A stretch of 64,000 bases of DNA from NCBI GenBank assembly GCA_029204225.1, contig CM055092.1:84274694-84338693 (forward strand). Reading direction: 5' to 3'. The notes beneath the pieces were generated by a model. That model did no database searches and was not told the DNA's origin. It was given only the letters and a program-made list of their open reading frames with translations. Below, piece after piece: positions 47,260 to 59,703 of the stretch; position 1 is the first letter of the stretch, and every line of letters starts with the position of its first letter. The position numbers and the translations under genes were made by a program. Origin of the DNA: Diphasiastrum complanatum (Eukaryota; Streptophyta; Lycopodiopsida; Lycopodiales; Lycopodiaceae).

Positions 47260-48409
47260 GGCTTAAAAAAATTGTAATTACGTTGTTTCTTGCAAAAATT
47301 GATAACAGTTAACTTGCAAAAAAATCATTGTAGAATATGGTATATTGACTTCACATAAAAGCTACCTTATTGACATTTCTGCCCTCGACTATATTCTTCG
47401 TCTGATAAGCTGCACAAACATCCATCAAAACATTCTATTTCTAGTAAAGTATTTCAAATGTCTTAAACTTCTTGAAATTGTTCTTTGCCTTTAAGAGATT
47501 GAAATATATCTTCTAAGAGAAAACATCTCTGGTGACTAGCAACTTTGTCATTAGCAGTGTCATATGATTTATAACCTTTGCTTTTTGAACTATTATCCCC
47601 TAAAAATGCTCTTCATACTTGATTGATTGATCTATTTCTTGTCTACCATTGATTTTGTTAGTAATTGTATAGCTTTTGGCATACATCTATAATGTTGCTT
47701 GCCCTTTAGATTTAACTCATTGCACAAACTTTGTTGATCACATCAACATTAATGAGTCTTGCTTTGTAAGGCAAAGCCCAAAAAGGCTAAAACTTGTGTC
47801 TGTAATCGTCTATGCTTATGTGCCCTTGAGCTTCAAGAATCTGGTTATCCAATTCAAATTGAGCTCCAGTATTGTAACTTCAAACTTCAAGGTGAGTAAA
47901 GGAGTGGGCAACCAACAAGGTTTTAAAGGAACAATCTTGCATGCCACATGTTTTTTTGTAAGGGGGAATGGATTTTCAAGTGACCTTTTCATTGGGGAAT
48001 CTTGTCTAATATGTGAAGGATGATTGATGCTAACCAAAATGGCAAATTTATGTCCAAGTGGGGATCACTTATGCACCACTCCACCCTTTGTGTCTCTAAA
48101 AGAGAGTTGACCACATGTCTCTGAGCCTACGCACATGAGCTTTTGGTTCATGGATGTGTGTCACGAACTGGTTGGCTGAGTTCCTAGCCATGCAAAAACG
48201 CACATCCTAGGTGTGCTACCTTAGCTAGGAGTTCAGTGCCAAGAACTACCTCACAAATTTACCTCATGTGGCCAGAAGCTAGTTTTTGGAGCTAGTTCTT
48301 GGCTGCATATCCAAAAACTGGCTTTCTCATGTGGCCATGCCATCTTTCTCTCCTCTCCCCAAGTGTGAGGACCACCCTATCTCTCTACAAGAGGGGACCA
48401 TCTATGATC

Positions 48410-48410
<1 letters not shown>
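47260..48410. other. Intergenic DNA, no gene seen
   Basis: No motif-bearing open frame. A short frame at 47,676-48,023 (+) has no recognisable family. Confidence 0.5.

Positions 48411-48496
<86 letters not shown>
48411..48496 (+). repeat. (TC)n microsatellite
   Basis: About 43 uninterrupted TC units. Confidence 0.98.
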
Positions 48497-48498
<2 letters not shown>

Positions 48499-48689
48499 GA
48501 CATTGTATGTCTCATGAAACTTTATGAACATTATTTTTGGAGCCCTTCAACGTCATCTTTATGACACTTTCATGGGGCCCTTAAAAAATTTTATGACCTC
48601 GAGCCATAAGGATGTTTTCCCACAAATTAATGCACTTCATAAATACAAGGGCACACCTCATAAATTTTTGTATGAACGAAGCTCTTCTA

Positions 48690-48839
48690 GTTGATGGCAC
48701 CTTGCTCATAACAATTTAGGACATGTGTCTTAAGTACAAGGTGATGTCATGATTGGATGTTCGAGTGGATGGCACCTTGCTCATAACAATTTAAGACATG
48801 TATCTTAAGTACAAGGTGATGTCATGATTAGATGCTCCT
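48690..48839 (+). repeat. 75-bp tandem duplication
   Basis: Two near-identical units (GATGGCACCTTGCTCATAAC ... GGTGATGTCATGATT) with period 75. The few differences indicate a recent duplication. Confidence 0.92.
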
Positions 48840-49423
48840 TGTAGGTTTCAAGTGCATAAGTAATGGACACACACAATGTTATCCCATGTCATCAAGGAAG
48901 GTGCAAGTATAACACACAACATATTTGAACATAGAATTTGAAGAGTTCACAATAAGGCTCTTGTAAACACTTAATTAGCTCTTATCTTTGACACACATCG
49001 CTCTCTCAAACTTCAATAATACAAAGATCACAAAATGAATTACTAGCAAAAGTGTTGTTAGCCCTTGAGTGTTCTTCTTAGAAGCTGATCAGACATTTGG
49101 AAAAATAATGACTTCTTGTTACATGATCAGGATCAGCTGCAAGATCCTCGGACTTGTATCATATGAAATTTTGCAATGGCGTGATTAGATGTAGTTGCTT
49201 CTCTATGCTAGTAAAGAATGTGTGCTCTTCTGCAGTGCTTGAGAGAAAACTCACATGCTAGTTCTTCAAACTTATAAGGCGAAGGATCAATGGTTCGATT
49301 GGAGTATACTGTTCACTGTACGATTCTTGATAGACACTTTATTTATTTAGACTTTTACTAAGACAAGAGCTCGTAGTTCCAGTTCACTACTTAAAGGCAG
49401 TCCTCAACGCGCGTCACTGCTAC
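48840..49423. other. 3' flank of the LBD gene
   Basis: Probably the 3' UTR and downstream DNA of the minus-strand LBD gene. Nothing else seen. Confidence 0.5.
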
Positions 49424-50179
49424 TTATTGCATCTCTGCAGTAGCTGATGATCTTGCAGTTACCGCTGAAACAGGTTCTTCAGTAGTTGATCGCACTGCAT
49501 CAGTATCAGCTTCTGCTACGATAGGATAGCTGGGTGCCTGTGCATAATTTGTGGCTACTGTAGCTTCTGGAGCAACCGTAGTTTTGGCATCAGTTGCAGT
49601 AGTGAATGCAGCTGCAATGGCAAAGGCCTCTCTCAATCGTGCAGCCTCAGTTCTAGCCAATGTAAGCTGCGCCTGTAAATGTGCTATCTGCTCCTGCAGG
49701 AGCGATATCACACCAACACAACCAAACACGGGATCCTGCACAGTTCGTCTTCAAACTACGTCAGAATCTGGAGCTACACAGCTATGACAGAAATAAGACC
49801 TCAAGCATTCACAAGAAAGCGCTTCTACATACACAAGCGAGAAACTTGCCTGCACCCTTGCGTTGGCCTCAAATGCCATTGAATCGATACAATTTTCCCT
49901 CTGCATCGGAGGCAACTCGTGCAGCATCTTGGTTATGTTGGCCACTCCAAAGACCTTGTGCACATGTGCAAACTTTTGTGGTTGATCTGGAGGAAAATAG
50001 GGAGCAAACAAACACTCATTGGTGCACTTACGGCGAAGCACTCTACACGCAGCGCATGCTGACGTCCCTGAAGCAGATGTCAGTGAAAGATGCAGCTTTC
50101 TGTATGGATGCAACCGAAGATCCTTCTCACTATCTTGCAATTTCACATCTTTGGTTTCTTTCCATATGTTGTCCAACAT
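49424..50179 (-). CDS. LOB-domain (LBD/AS2) transcription factor, two exons
   Basis: Plant-specific DNA-binding regulator of organ and meristem development, acting in the nucleus. Exon 1 (50,179-49,850; 110 codons) and exon 2 (49,735-49,424; 103 codons plus stop) give about 213 residues, normal for class I. The LOB domain starts with CAACRVLRRKCTNEC (exact CX2CX6CX3C), continues LFAPYFPP, the GAS block FAHVHKVFGVANITKML, ELPPMQRENCIDSM, FEANARVQ/DPVFGCVGVI (intron at the slash), and ends with a leucine-zipper-like ISLLQEQIAHLQAQL. The C-terminus is Ala/Thr-rich. The 114-bp intron uses a GC donor (CAG/GCAAGT) and CAG acceptor. The alternative GT donor 5 bases upstream would delete two conserved-length residues. 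No lesion, so probably functional. The exact LBD subgroup is not determinable here. Confidence 0.93.
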
Positions 50180-50504
50180 TGTTCCTAATCAGATCGATGG
50201 GCGCTGGTGCAAACCTTCACTGAACCGACTCAGATAAACAACTTATCCAAAACATGCACTTCTTCAGCAATCTTCGTGGAACAAATTTTTCTATGGCCTT
50301 TCTGGATGGCTAAACTCTATAATTGATTGCTTCTGAGAATCCTCCATATCATCACAGAACACATTGAGTATCTCATACTTTGTCGGTTCAAGATGCTTTC
50401 CAGGCATGTCATGAACCTTTAGTTCCCTGTTGCATAATCTACCACCTTTGCTTTGAATTGAGTGCTCCTTTCTTCAATTCCCTTATCCACCCCACTTTCC
50501 TTTC

Positions 50505-50525
50505 ACCCATTTTATACAATGTATA

Positions 50526-50580
<55 letters not shown>

Positions 50581-50581
50581 C
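50505..50581 (-). promoter_or_regulatory. Candidate LBD promoter: TATA-like site and (TG)n/(AG)n repeats
   Basis: About 335 bases upstream of the LBD start codon the minus strand has TTGTATAAAATGG (about 50,508-50,520), and next to it (TG)16 followed by (AG)10 on the + strand (50,528-50,580). On the LBD strand this is CT/CA-rich, common near plant promoters. The link is positional inference. Confidence 0.4.
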
Positions 50582-53287
50582 TTTACCCGTTACAACTGTC
50601 GCCATGCCACAGCCGTCTGAAGCAGGAGGTGCCGGATGAAAGACTTCTTCGCTGCCAGTTTAGCAAAGAACCTCACCATTCTAAATACTCCCATTTCTTA
50701 GTGTTCATATTGCATGTTTAGGTTCTTATGGCCTTATTGTGCAATGGCAAAACTATGTGTAGAAGTTGGTTAAGGGAGTGCCAAAAAATATAAAGACTAG
50801 TTTTAGTAGATGATATGTGATTTCAAGTTTATGTTCCTGAATTTTAAACCATATTGCATCATTCCGTTGTTCCTTGATTGGGTTATGGAACTTTATATGT
50901 GGTGTGTGCGGGACTTTCTCATCATCAAAATGCAGGCACAGTTCTTTATCAATGGTTATCCTCATCAACCTCATCCCCCATTGCTTCGCTTTCACCCATA
51001 GTGAGTTTGGGTACGTACTCCTAACTCTAGATAGAGTTTCTTTACGCCTTTCCAACCAAAGTCATAATCATGCAAGAGGACGGCGATTTCCAAGGCTTTT
51101 TTTGAGCCTTTTTTTGAAAGATAGTTTTTAAAACAAGTTGTGAGAGGAGTGGAGAGCTTGAGCCTCGAGTCCGGTTTTTGGCTTCAGTATAAGCCTACCA
51201 AATTTTAACTGTTTTTTCAAACATTTATAGAGAGGCATATAGAGAGGGATATAAGAGGGTTATAGAGAGACAGTTTCTTGCCAGATTCTAACTTTTGGGA
51301 GGTCTATATGCTCCATTTGCTTTTGGGTGTTTTCTCAGTTCTTCTCACAATTGAAGTTCCAGTCTTCTCGATGCTCTTGCCTTGACGACAAGAGGAGGAA
51401 CTTCGATTGGTAAGTTTGCACAAACCTTGGGCTATCAATCTTCAAGGGAATGGACTCATCAACAACTTGGTGGTAGAAACAGATTTGGATAGATGAGTTG
51501 GATAGGGACTTGGTGGAAGAATGAAGAAACTGATGTACTATAGTTGCAGCCTTGGACAATGTCAAGCTTTGACCACCACTTGCTGGGTGAGGAGCTCGCT
51601 TTATTCTGTAGGCTCGCTGTCATCTTTCTCTTTTATTTTTGCACAACTCTTTCTTCATCTGATCCATTACTTTTGGATCTCTTTGAGCTTCATATAAGGG
51701 AATTTGACTATCATTGCTCCAGAGAGTTTCTTTTGATCAAGATCGATTTGACTCATTTGTTGCTTAAGTTTCGTCCTTTCCTCCTCAGCTTCTTTTCTTT
51801 ATTTCGTTTTGCTACTTCGTCTGCTTTCTTAGATCTTCTTTCTGGCTAACCGTCCATTGTAGGTGGTAGTTGGTCTCCGGAAGACACTTGTAATGATCTA
51901 CTAGTTGCTTGTAAGACTATCAAGGTCTAAAAATTGGGGATTTCTCAGATGGATAACGAGATGATGGAAAAATAGAGAAATGGAAGGAAGGGTGGTGGTG
52001 GTGACATCAGCAGATGGTATGGACGTAGGAAGTGGTTGAAGAAGAAGACTGATTTTCCAATACTTGTATTTCCTATCTTTTCAAAAATCTTCGTTGTGAC
52101 TGGGGTATTTCTTCTGATTGAGTCTCTTTGGATTGCCCATTTGTCTTCTTAGTCGTGTCTTTTTTGTCGCTTGCTTGTGACCTTGGCTGGTGATGTTGTT
52201 GTTGGCAATGTGGCTGCTCTAGTGGATGTCTGCAAATCTAGTCTCTCCCCCCCAAAAAAAAATCTGTTGGTGGGGATGTTGTTGCTGATAACTTTCATGC
52301 TCAAGATTGGATTGTCGTTTGGAGCACGCAGTTGAAACATGTGACTGGACTAAAGATGGAACAAATTTTTAAGTAAATTTGTTTCAATCTTGTTGTAGTT
52401 GATTTGAAGATTAATATGACAATGAGACGCATGAATCAACTCTAAAGTGACATGGATTTTTTAAATTTGCAATATGCACATAAAATCCTAAACTCGCTAC
52501 AAGGTGATCTGGAGATGGATAGAAGAATAGAAAATTCATTCTTGATATACTCGACAGTGATGACTCTTTATCAATGGCTAACCCTTGTGAAAGAATACAT
52601 GCACTTACAAGAAAACAACACTTAAAAATCATGCACATAAAAAATGAGAAAAATAAACAAGGAAATAGACCATCGTATAGAGAGTGGGTAACTGTAGAGC
52701 ACCATGTGGAACAAAAATTTCATTCATCAATATTGGAATTCCACCTTGACGATTAGAATTTGCTATTGGTCTTTAGAGTAAAAGAACTCTGACATACCCT
52801 TGTTAAAAACAAGGTAGGATTGGTGACACTAAAGGTGTGTAAGATATAGCTTGAAATGCATGGAAGGTGAAAATACTATTTCTGTAGTACTCCTCTGAAC
52901 AAGGAGATTCATAAAATGAATTTCCATAGAGATTTCACATTCCCATAGTTGTTTGGTAAATCTCTTGTTGGGAGATCAAATGATCAACTTTGTCTAAGGC
53001 CTTAGAAATCTTCGCAGAATGTGGGAGACATATAGATTTGAGATTGCAAAAAGGCAAAAAAAATGTCAATCCCTGGGGAAGGTGCTCTTAGTTGGAAATT
53101 GTAGCAGATGATAGAATATCAATTTCACTAACTTTCGACAAGAACTCATTTTATCATTGGCGTCTCTGGTGCATGATCGATTTGGTTAATCTTGGTATAT
53201 TATAGAAGTTTGCACAAAACTTCCCGATTGAGCAGCAGGTTTATTGGTTTGTTATTATGGTGCTCGTGTGGTGTTGTCGAGAAGATC
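50582..53287. other. Intergenic DNA, no gene recognised
   Basis: It contains AT(A/G)GAGAG-rich repeats near 51,225-51,275 and several short open frames without motifs. Confidence 0.5.
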
Positions 53288-53800
53288 TTAACTAGATTCG
53301 TAATGGACATGGCGGGCAGGTAGGATCTTAGGTGGTTGTTGTGGACAGTCTTTGAAACTATGTTTTCTAACACAATCGGGACACTTGGCATGGTACTTGG
53401 TCTTGACTGAACAATCAACCATGAAATGGCCAGTTTCACCACAAATGAAACATATGTTGTTCATTGGCCCTTGCGTAATGGCATAGCCATCGTCTATGGC
53501 TAGTGGTTCTAGATTTTCTGGGGGGGTATTCGTTATAATGCGAGGAATGTGTCTTCATCGTTGGATGGCATGTGCTTGGATAGGCTGAAATGAAGGGAAA
53601 GCATCAATAGGATGCATAACCCGGTAATGTGGACACCAGATGGGTTTTCATCTATAAGGTACCTGTGTAGGGTTTGGCTGACCAGGCATACTGATTTGGA
53701 TAGACGTCAATGTGTCACAAAACTCTTTAGTGAGTTTCTCCATTTATAGTTGTTGTTGTTGATTAAGCAACTCCATCTGTTGTTTCCAAAGCTAATCTCA
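53288..53800 (-). pseudogene. Gag-like zinc-knuckle protein remnant
   Basis: One minus-strand frame, interrupted by three stops, reads LWKQQMELLNQQQQL, EKLTKEFCDTLTSI, PIDAFPSFQPIQAHAI, PENLEPLAIDDGYAI, then NNICFICGETGHFMVDC (a perfect CX2CX4HX4C knuckle, about 53,412-53,456) and CPDCVRKHSFKDC (second knuckle with one fewer spacer residue), ending HVHYESS* at 53,288. The Gln-rich coiled part plus double knuckles suggests a retroelement Gag, perhaps gypsy-type, but no pol is attached. A cellular CCHC RNA-binding protein is the alternative. Confidence 0.6.
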
Positions 53801-53841
53801 TGTATCCTCGATCGACTTTGACTCAGAAGAGCAGAAGGGCT

Positions 53842-54035
53842 TGGGCAAATGTGGATGCAGGGAAACTCAAGAAAAGGTGGATGTAGAGAGACTCGGACAA
53901 ACGCGAATGCAGGGACACTTGGACAATGTGAATGCAGAAAAACTCAAAAAAACGTGGATGTAGGAAAACTCGAGAAACATGGATGTAGGGAGACTCGGAC
54001 AAACGTGAATGCAAGAAAACTCGGGCAAATGTGGA
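53842..54035 (+). repeat. About 26-bp minisatellite
   Basis: About seven imperfect units of GGATGTAGG(A/G)A(A/G)ACTCG followed by GACAAACGT or GAGAAACAT, directly upstream of the gag-like remnant (on its strand). Confidence 0.9.
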
Positions 54036-55299
54036 TGGAAGGAGCCGTAGTCGTGAAAGGATGGAGCAGGCGGTGAGATTTTGCTCGGTTAGCTGATGGA
54101 GAAGGCTGCTATTCGGTTCTGTCAGATGAGGTGTGGAGAAGGAAGCAAGGGTGGAGGTCTCGGTGTTGCAGGATATGTGTGTGCTAGTTGTGATGGTTGC
54201 AGGTCATTGGGGAACGTGAGCAAGTTTGCAGGTGGCATGTGGAGGTGTTGGCAATGTGTTAGTGCAGAACAAATCTACAAGAGTGTTTCTTGCAGGTGTT
54301 TGTTTGCAAAGATGTTTGAAGAATGCTTGGCAAGCAGATCAGTTTTCTTGCAAGTCTCATTTTATTTGCTTGTGGAGTGTTTGTTTGTAGGTGCGTGTGC
54401 AAGCAAGGTGAGGTATTTGTAGGTCATCAGCCGAATGGCTTGGGTAGGTGATCAACAAAATGTGGGATAGAAGAGTGTTATGGTTACTGTGATCAGCTGT
54501 CTGTTTGATAGAACACATCTATGGGAAGTGTGATCAGCCAACTGTGTGATAGAACTTTGCAAACAAGTTGTTCATCATATTGTTCAAAACATTAAGTGAG
54601 TTGCTTTCGATGTAGCTTGGTGTGAGGGATTGTTGTTTGTAAAATATTCAGGTTTCAAGAGTTCTTGACATGGTGTAAGAACAAGAAATAGAAAAGTTGA
54701 AACATTAGCAAATCATCCAAGAACATGAGAGATGGTAGGTCAAATGTAGATGAAGGTGTAGAAACAGCTACCTGTCAAAATGGGACTTCATGAAATCTTG
54801 AGTTTTGGTGGCTTCTTGATTTCTTGAAACTTTTCAAGAAATTGTCAGAATCTGATTCATTTAGGATTTTGGATGAAAAAAGCAGACCATGGTTTGTGAG
54901 AATGCTCATGAAAAATAGGAAACTGTGCTCAAATGGTTTTGCAAGATGATCAAGCAAACAGAAAAATGGAGACAATGTCTATTATGAAAAGTGAAACAAC
55001 AATGGCAATGGGCCAAATGTTTACAAATTCTCCTCAACCTCAGAAGCTCTACTATGTAGCCTAGCTCCTGAGCCTGAGAAGAATGTAAAAGACTTATTCA
55101 ACTTCCCTTGCTCAAACATACACAGATTTGTCGGGTCTAAACCTACACACAGAGATCCAGATTTGCATGTCAGGACAATCGACCAAGTGGATCATGATGT
55201 GGAGCGCAAACCAAATGGATTCACACCATCCATCACCAACCCCAAATGCAAATGGCAAAGCTCATCCCTAAACTCATGCCAAGTAGCATCTCCTTAACA
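54036..55299. other. Probable LTR-containing stretch, no gene seen
   Basis: It ends TTAACA just before a primer-binding site, so its right part should be the 5' LTR of a plus-strand copia element. The left LTR edge is not clear (TGTTATGG at 54,477 is one candidate). Confidence 0.4.
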
Positions 55300-55311
55300 T
55301 GGTATCAGAGC
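55300..55311 (+). promoter_or_regulatory. Primer-binding site
   Basis: TGGTATCAGAGC immediately follows TCCTTAACA. Confidence 0.8.
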
Positions 55312-55899
55312 TTGTGTTTCAGGTTATGAAGGAGGAAATCGGATCTATCAATGATTTGGTGAAGATATCAAGTCTAGAGCATGCTAGAGAGGACTCTACA
55401 CCATAATCGAGTCTTTTGCTTTTGTAGATTGATCTTTTGTAGATCAAAACTCTATATAGGTTTATAAACTTGATCAATTCTCATTTTAGAATTCACATAC
55501 TGGATTTGGCCGATTTTTAGATCATTTGATCAGCCGAAGTGGTGGCTAATAGATTGCATATCAAATTTTTAGCATTTGCATGTAGATTTGAAATAGTCAA
55601 TTTTTTGTGATTTTGTCAAAACCCTAATTTTGATTGGATCTCTAGATAGTGAGGTTTTTGGACTTCATTTGAGTGTGTTTCAATCTTAGGAAGTGGCAAA
55701 AGTCATTAGATTGAGGATAGATCATAGGTTGATCAAGATTCCATGATTCTATGTGTTGATTTGCTTGGTATAAGTGCTAGAAGAGAATTTTTGAGATAGT
55801 TTCAAATCTTGGTGATTTCTTTTGAAATCATTTGTTGTTGTTCAAAGGAGTGCTTCGTGCATTGAAAAGGGTTGAAAGAGAAGATCAGGTCATTGCTAC

Positions 55900-56673
55900 A
55901 TGGCAACCTCAATTGGAGTCATGCTGGAAGCCAATGATAGGCTTACCTCAAGTAAGTATTCATTGTGGAAAGTGAGGATGGAGTCACTTCTTGAGATGAA
56001 TGATGTTTTGGACATTGTTGTAGGTCTGGAGGAGAGACCAACAACATAACAAGATCAAATGAGGTATGACAAGAGGGCCAAGAAGGCTCTACACATGATA
56101 AAGATGAATGTTACCAATGAACTTTTCAAGAAAGTTGGTAAGTGCACATCATCTTTGGAAGCTTGGAATTCATTGAAGAAACTTTATGAATCCAAGTCTA
56201 CTTCTAGAGTGTTGACTCTAAGAAGGCAAATATTTTCTTGTTTGCAAAATAATGAAGAAAGTCCAAGTACTTTTGTTTTGAGAATGAAAGCATTGAATGA
56301 TGAGTTGGCTTGCATTGATGAAAGCATTAAGGAAGGAGAGCTTACTCAAGTAGTTCTTAATGGCTTGTTGGATGCTCATGCTAACATTGTTCAAAGTATT
56401 GCTATTCAAAAGACTTTGCCAAGTTTGATGGCTCTTCAAGAGATCTTGATCAATGAGGAATATAGGCTTCAAGCAAGAGGTGGATCTACATCGACACTTC
56501 AAGAGGATGATATGTTTACAAAGGGCAAATTTAAGGGCAAAACCATAAGTAAGTGGTCTAAAGGGCAAGATCAAGTGGATGCTTCTTCAAGTGGCAAAAA
56601 GAAGGATAGGTCAAAGCTCAAGTGCTTCTATTGTGGCATCAACCCATGGTTGGCAAAAGCCCCGTTTAAGTGA
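55900..56673 (+). pseudogene. Copia Gag, truncated inside its zinc knuckle
   Basis: From ATG 55,900: LEANDRLTSSKYSLWKVRM, MNDVLDIVVGLEERP, then a TAA at 56,047-56,049, then open from 56,050: DKRAKKALHMIKMNVTNEL, LEAWNSLKKLYESKSTSRVL, NEESPSTFVLRMKALND, VVLNGLLDAHANIVQS. The basic stretch ends KLKCFYCG, the first half of the knuckle, after which unrelated sequence (INPWLAKAPFK*) begins at about 56,640. Apart from one stop the frame is intact. 588 bp of leader separates it from the primer site. Confidence 0.9.
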
Positions 56674-57540
56674 GCTCTTGCATGTGAGGATTCAGCAGCA
56701 TGAAATTTTCAGTCGGTCATATGCAACTTCAGCTCTCATAGGTTCCCATCTCTCAAATGGGTTGGTGGGTGGCTCGTGGGATTTGAGACTTCATTCGAGA
56801 GTACCTATTATACATTAGAGAAGTTCCAAGGCCCAAAAGGGCTATCTAAGAAATTCCACATAAGAGAGAAAAAACTGTCAGATTTTAAAACTCCGACCAA
56901 GTTTTTGGTCTGCCTGCACAACTCCGATGACTTAGACTCGGTAGTAACATTTGTAGTTAACTGGAAGGGTCCGTACTTCAAGGTTTTATTTTTTACCATT
57001 AACTAACATGACTTCTTGTGTAAATGCAAAGCATGTTGCACATCACAATTTCTTTTCATCTATTGATAGTGTTCACATCAAAGGAAAACAATCTTATCGA
57101 TCTGAATATCATGGCAAAAAACTTTGAATATTTTGGATCACAATGAATGCCAACGTGAATTTAAATTTTTGCAATCCAAAAAATATGGAGTGTGTTAGAT
57201 CAAAAGGAGTGGCAAGGTTATTTCAAACTTTTTCAATTCAAAAATTTGCAATTTCAACAGACATCTATTGAGAAAGTATGTTGCTTATAACTACGAAGCT
57301 TTGATTTTGCATATAAAGCAAGAAATATGGAGTGTGTTGGATCAAAAAGAGCGCCAAGGTCATTTCAAACTTTTGCAGTTGAAATTTTTTTTCGATTAAA
57401 ACCAGTTTTAATAGCTTGCAAGATATATATAACAATTTGGCTTTCTACTATATTAATCTATCGATTATTAAGATGTCTAAGTATCATCTCCATATTGATC
57501 TTCCTACAGGATATGCTCCACTGTCAAAAAAAATCTGAAA
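56674..57540 (+). other. Unrecognised sequence downstream of truncated gag
   Basis: A 76-residue open frame at 56,776-57,003 has no known motif. An imperfect repeat AATATGGAGTGTGTT(A/G)GATCAAAA occurs at 57,181 and 57,326. Confidence 0.35.
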
Positions 57541-59069
57541 GGATCCACCTTACCAGCTCACCAAATTGTGGATCATAGGACGGAGAACAAGAAACATTGT
57601 AATCTATGGGTTGATGGAAGTTTATATCCAATAGATCCAAGCTTGATGCAATATCCAGATTTTAGATCAGTCACACAACTCATAGTATTTTTGTGTGCAG
57701 GACACAATGGTTTATTGAATTATTGTGAAAGATTAAAAAGTTATGGCATTAGTAATTCAATGAAAAAAATCATTATTTGGAAAATATGTTGAATGGTTTG
57801 CTTACTGACTACCGAGAAAAAGAAACTCTTTTGTTGCAAAGCCTTGCTTAACACATCCCTCTCTAATTTGATTTGAAAGGGCCGTGGAATAGGAAATTGT
57901 TTTATATGTACTTGTCTAAATGCCTCTTTCATAATTTTAAACATTGTGCCATATGCATCCCTACTATACCAAATAATCACGTTTTATGGAATCACAAATG
58001 AAAGTGTTGAAAATTGATATTAATTCTCAAGTTAGATGAATCAAAGCAATAAAGGAACGAAAGCTAGAAAGGGTTAGTGTTACGCTTATGAATGGAGCAT
58101 TAAGCAATATGATAAACTCGGAGAGTCTTAATTTCAGTGTGCAATCCGAAAATAATATTTGGTGGTTAGCAGCTTTCCAGGTTTAAATCTATTCTATTGA
58201 GTACTAGAAATTAATTCATTTTGAAAATTTATGGTTTTCTGTTTTAAACTAATATTGTTTTGTTATTATAGGTCTAAGTTCAATTCTCTTAAAATAGTTC
58301 ATGATTTTTTGTTTCAAACAGGTTTTAAAAGAAGATCATGACATTCTATTTTGGATTTTTAGTAAAACAGTATATCTAGAGATAATTAAGAATCATATGA
58401 GCGACACACCACTCAATGTTCTTGAAATAGATGATTTTAAGGTGGAATGGCATTTTGGCTGGAGACTTGAAGTCGTTGAAGTGCATGTTCAACGTCTCAC
58501 ATGGAGCAAATTCAAAACATCCATACCTCTATTGCATGAAGACTACACAAGACATGTCGAAGAGCACGAGAGTTTCAAGGGATATAGAAGATCTGACTTG
58601 GAAACTAGTATTATCGATTTCGCTTAAAAATGTTCACATTTCTACACTACGTGGAGAGGTTAGAATTATCGAAAAATTGATATACCTTCATATTTGGTTT
58701 GCTTAGAATACTAAGCCAAAGTCATTAGCCAAAAAAGCAATAGCTCGATTGGAGGAAGTTTTATCAAAAGCAGAACTTCATAAAGGACACGTTAAAATAC
58801 AAAAGGACGAGAAGCTTTCAAGGAAAACAAGAAACATCCCATGCAAACCAAGCATAAGAGGATCCAAAGCTTGTCATTTTTTATCAAATCATTCGAGAAA
58901 ACCGACTAAAATCCAGTACTCAATTTGGATAGATGTACTCAATGCCACAAAGGATTTTGATAAAAACGGAACAACGAGGATTAAAAAAGTTGAAGTATGG
59001 AAAAACAACTTGACAACATGGTCAAATTGTTCAGAAAAGATAAATTGTCTGATACTGATGTCCTACTAA
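57541..59069 (+). other. Unidentified coding-like segment in several frames
   Basis: The plus strand carries successive open pieces that look protein-like but match nothing I recognise: HRTENKKHCNLWVDGSLYPI (57,568-57,792), WIFSKTVYLEIIKNHMSD and DFKVEWHFGWRLEVVEVHVQ (58,301-58,627), LRGEVRIIEKLIYLHIWFA in another frame, LAKKAIARLEEVLSKAELHK and IQYSIWIDVLNATKDFDKNG (58,720-59,069). It could be the eroded gene of an unlisted transposon or a host pseudogene. Function is not assigned. Confidence 0.3.
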
Positions 59070-59084
59070 TTGAGAAATTAACAA

Positions 59085-59703
59085 TTGAGTTTGTGGATGC
59101 AATTAAAGACGTCTGGGGTGAAGGTCAAGGACGAAACGTTCTGACTTCTTTGATTATCTTCTTGTAGCAACATAGTGATAACTCTAGTAAGAGCTAGAAC
59201 TGAGTGTGTCGATATGATCATCACCCAGTTCTCATATGTAGAGGGCAAGCTTGAAAGCAATGTCATAATTGTGTCTTGTCGTCTATGACTGATCCGACAT
59301 CAGCCATCTGTTGCAAGAGATTCTTAAACTGGTTAATGTGATTATGAAGAGAATCACCAATAGACATCTTGAATGTGAAGAATTTTCTTCATAGATATAA
59401 CTTAGTAGTTATGTCCCTCATGTCATATAGTGAGTTTAGGATGTCCCAAACATCTCTTGATGTTTTAGCTTCAGCTATGTGTCCAATCTGTGTATCTGAT
59501 ATATTGAGGATAACAAGCGTGAAAGCTTTACCATCCTTCGATTTCCACTTTGAGTCGTCATCTTTAGGTTTTACTTCTATACCTGTAACAACATCCCATA
59601 ATTTGCTAGCAATTAGCAAGGTCTTCATCTTAAATTTCCACAAATAATAATTGGATCCATTCAGCTTGTCTGCGATAAGACTAGCTTTACTTTGAGAATC
59701 CAT
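59085..59703 (-). pseudogene. Copia Gag fragment
   Basis: From ATG 59,703: KASLIADKLNGSNYYLWKFK, LWDVVTGIEVKP, KAFTLVILNISDTQIGHI, SRDVWDILNSLYD, stop, FTFKMSIGDSLHNHINQFKN, frameshift, LLSSLPSTYENWV and ALTRVITMLLQED. UBN2-type Gag truncated before the zinc knuckle near 59,085, where the unidentified plus-strand segment ends. Confidence 0.88.

Noticed and set aside
49551-50223. Plus-strand open frames overlapping the LBD gene
   Set aside because: Shadows of the minus-strand LBD exons.
52149-52756. Short open frames in 50.6-53.2 kb
   Set aside because: No motif, no codon pattern, no neighbouring exon signals; length is expected by chance.
54096-54422. Cys-rich open frame of 108 residues (CASCDGC, CWQC, CRC)
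   Set aside because: Cysteines come from a TGT/TGC-rich repeat-like stretch; spacing fits no known Cys family and it lies in probable LTR flank.
57741-57980. Minus-strand open frame with IIWYSRDAYGTMFKIMKEAF
   Set aside because: Looks protein-like but overlaps plus-strand pieces and matches nothing recognised; strand cannot be decided by eye.
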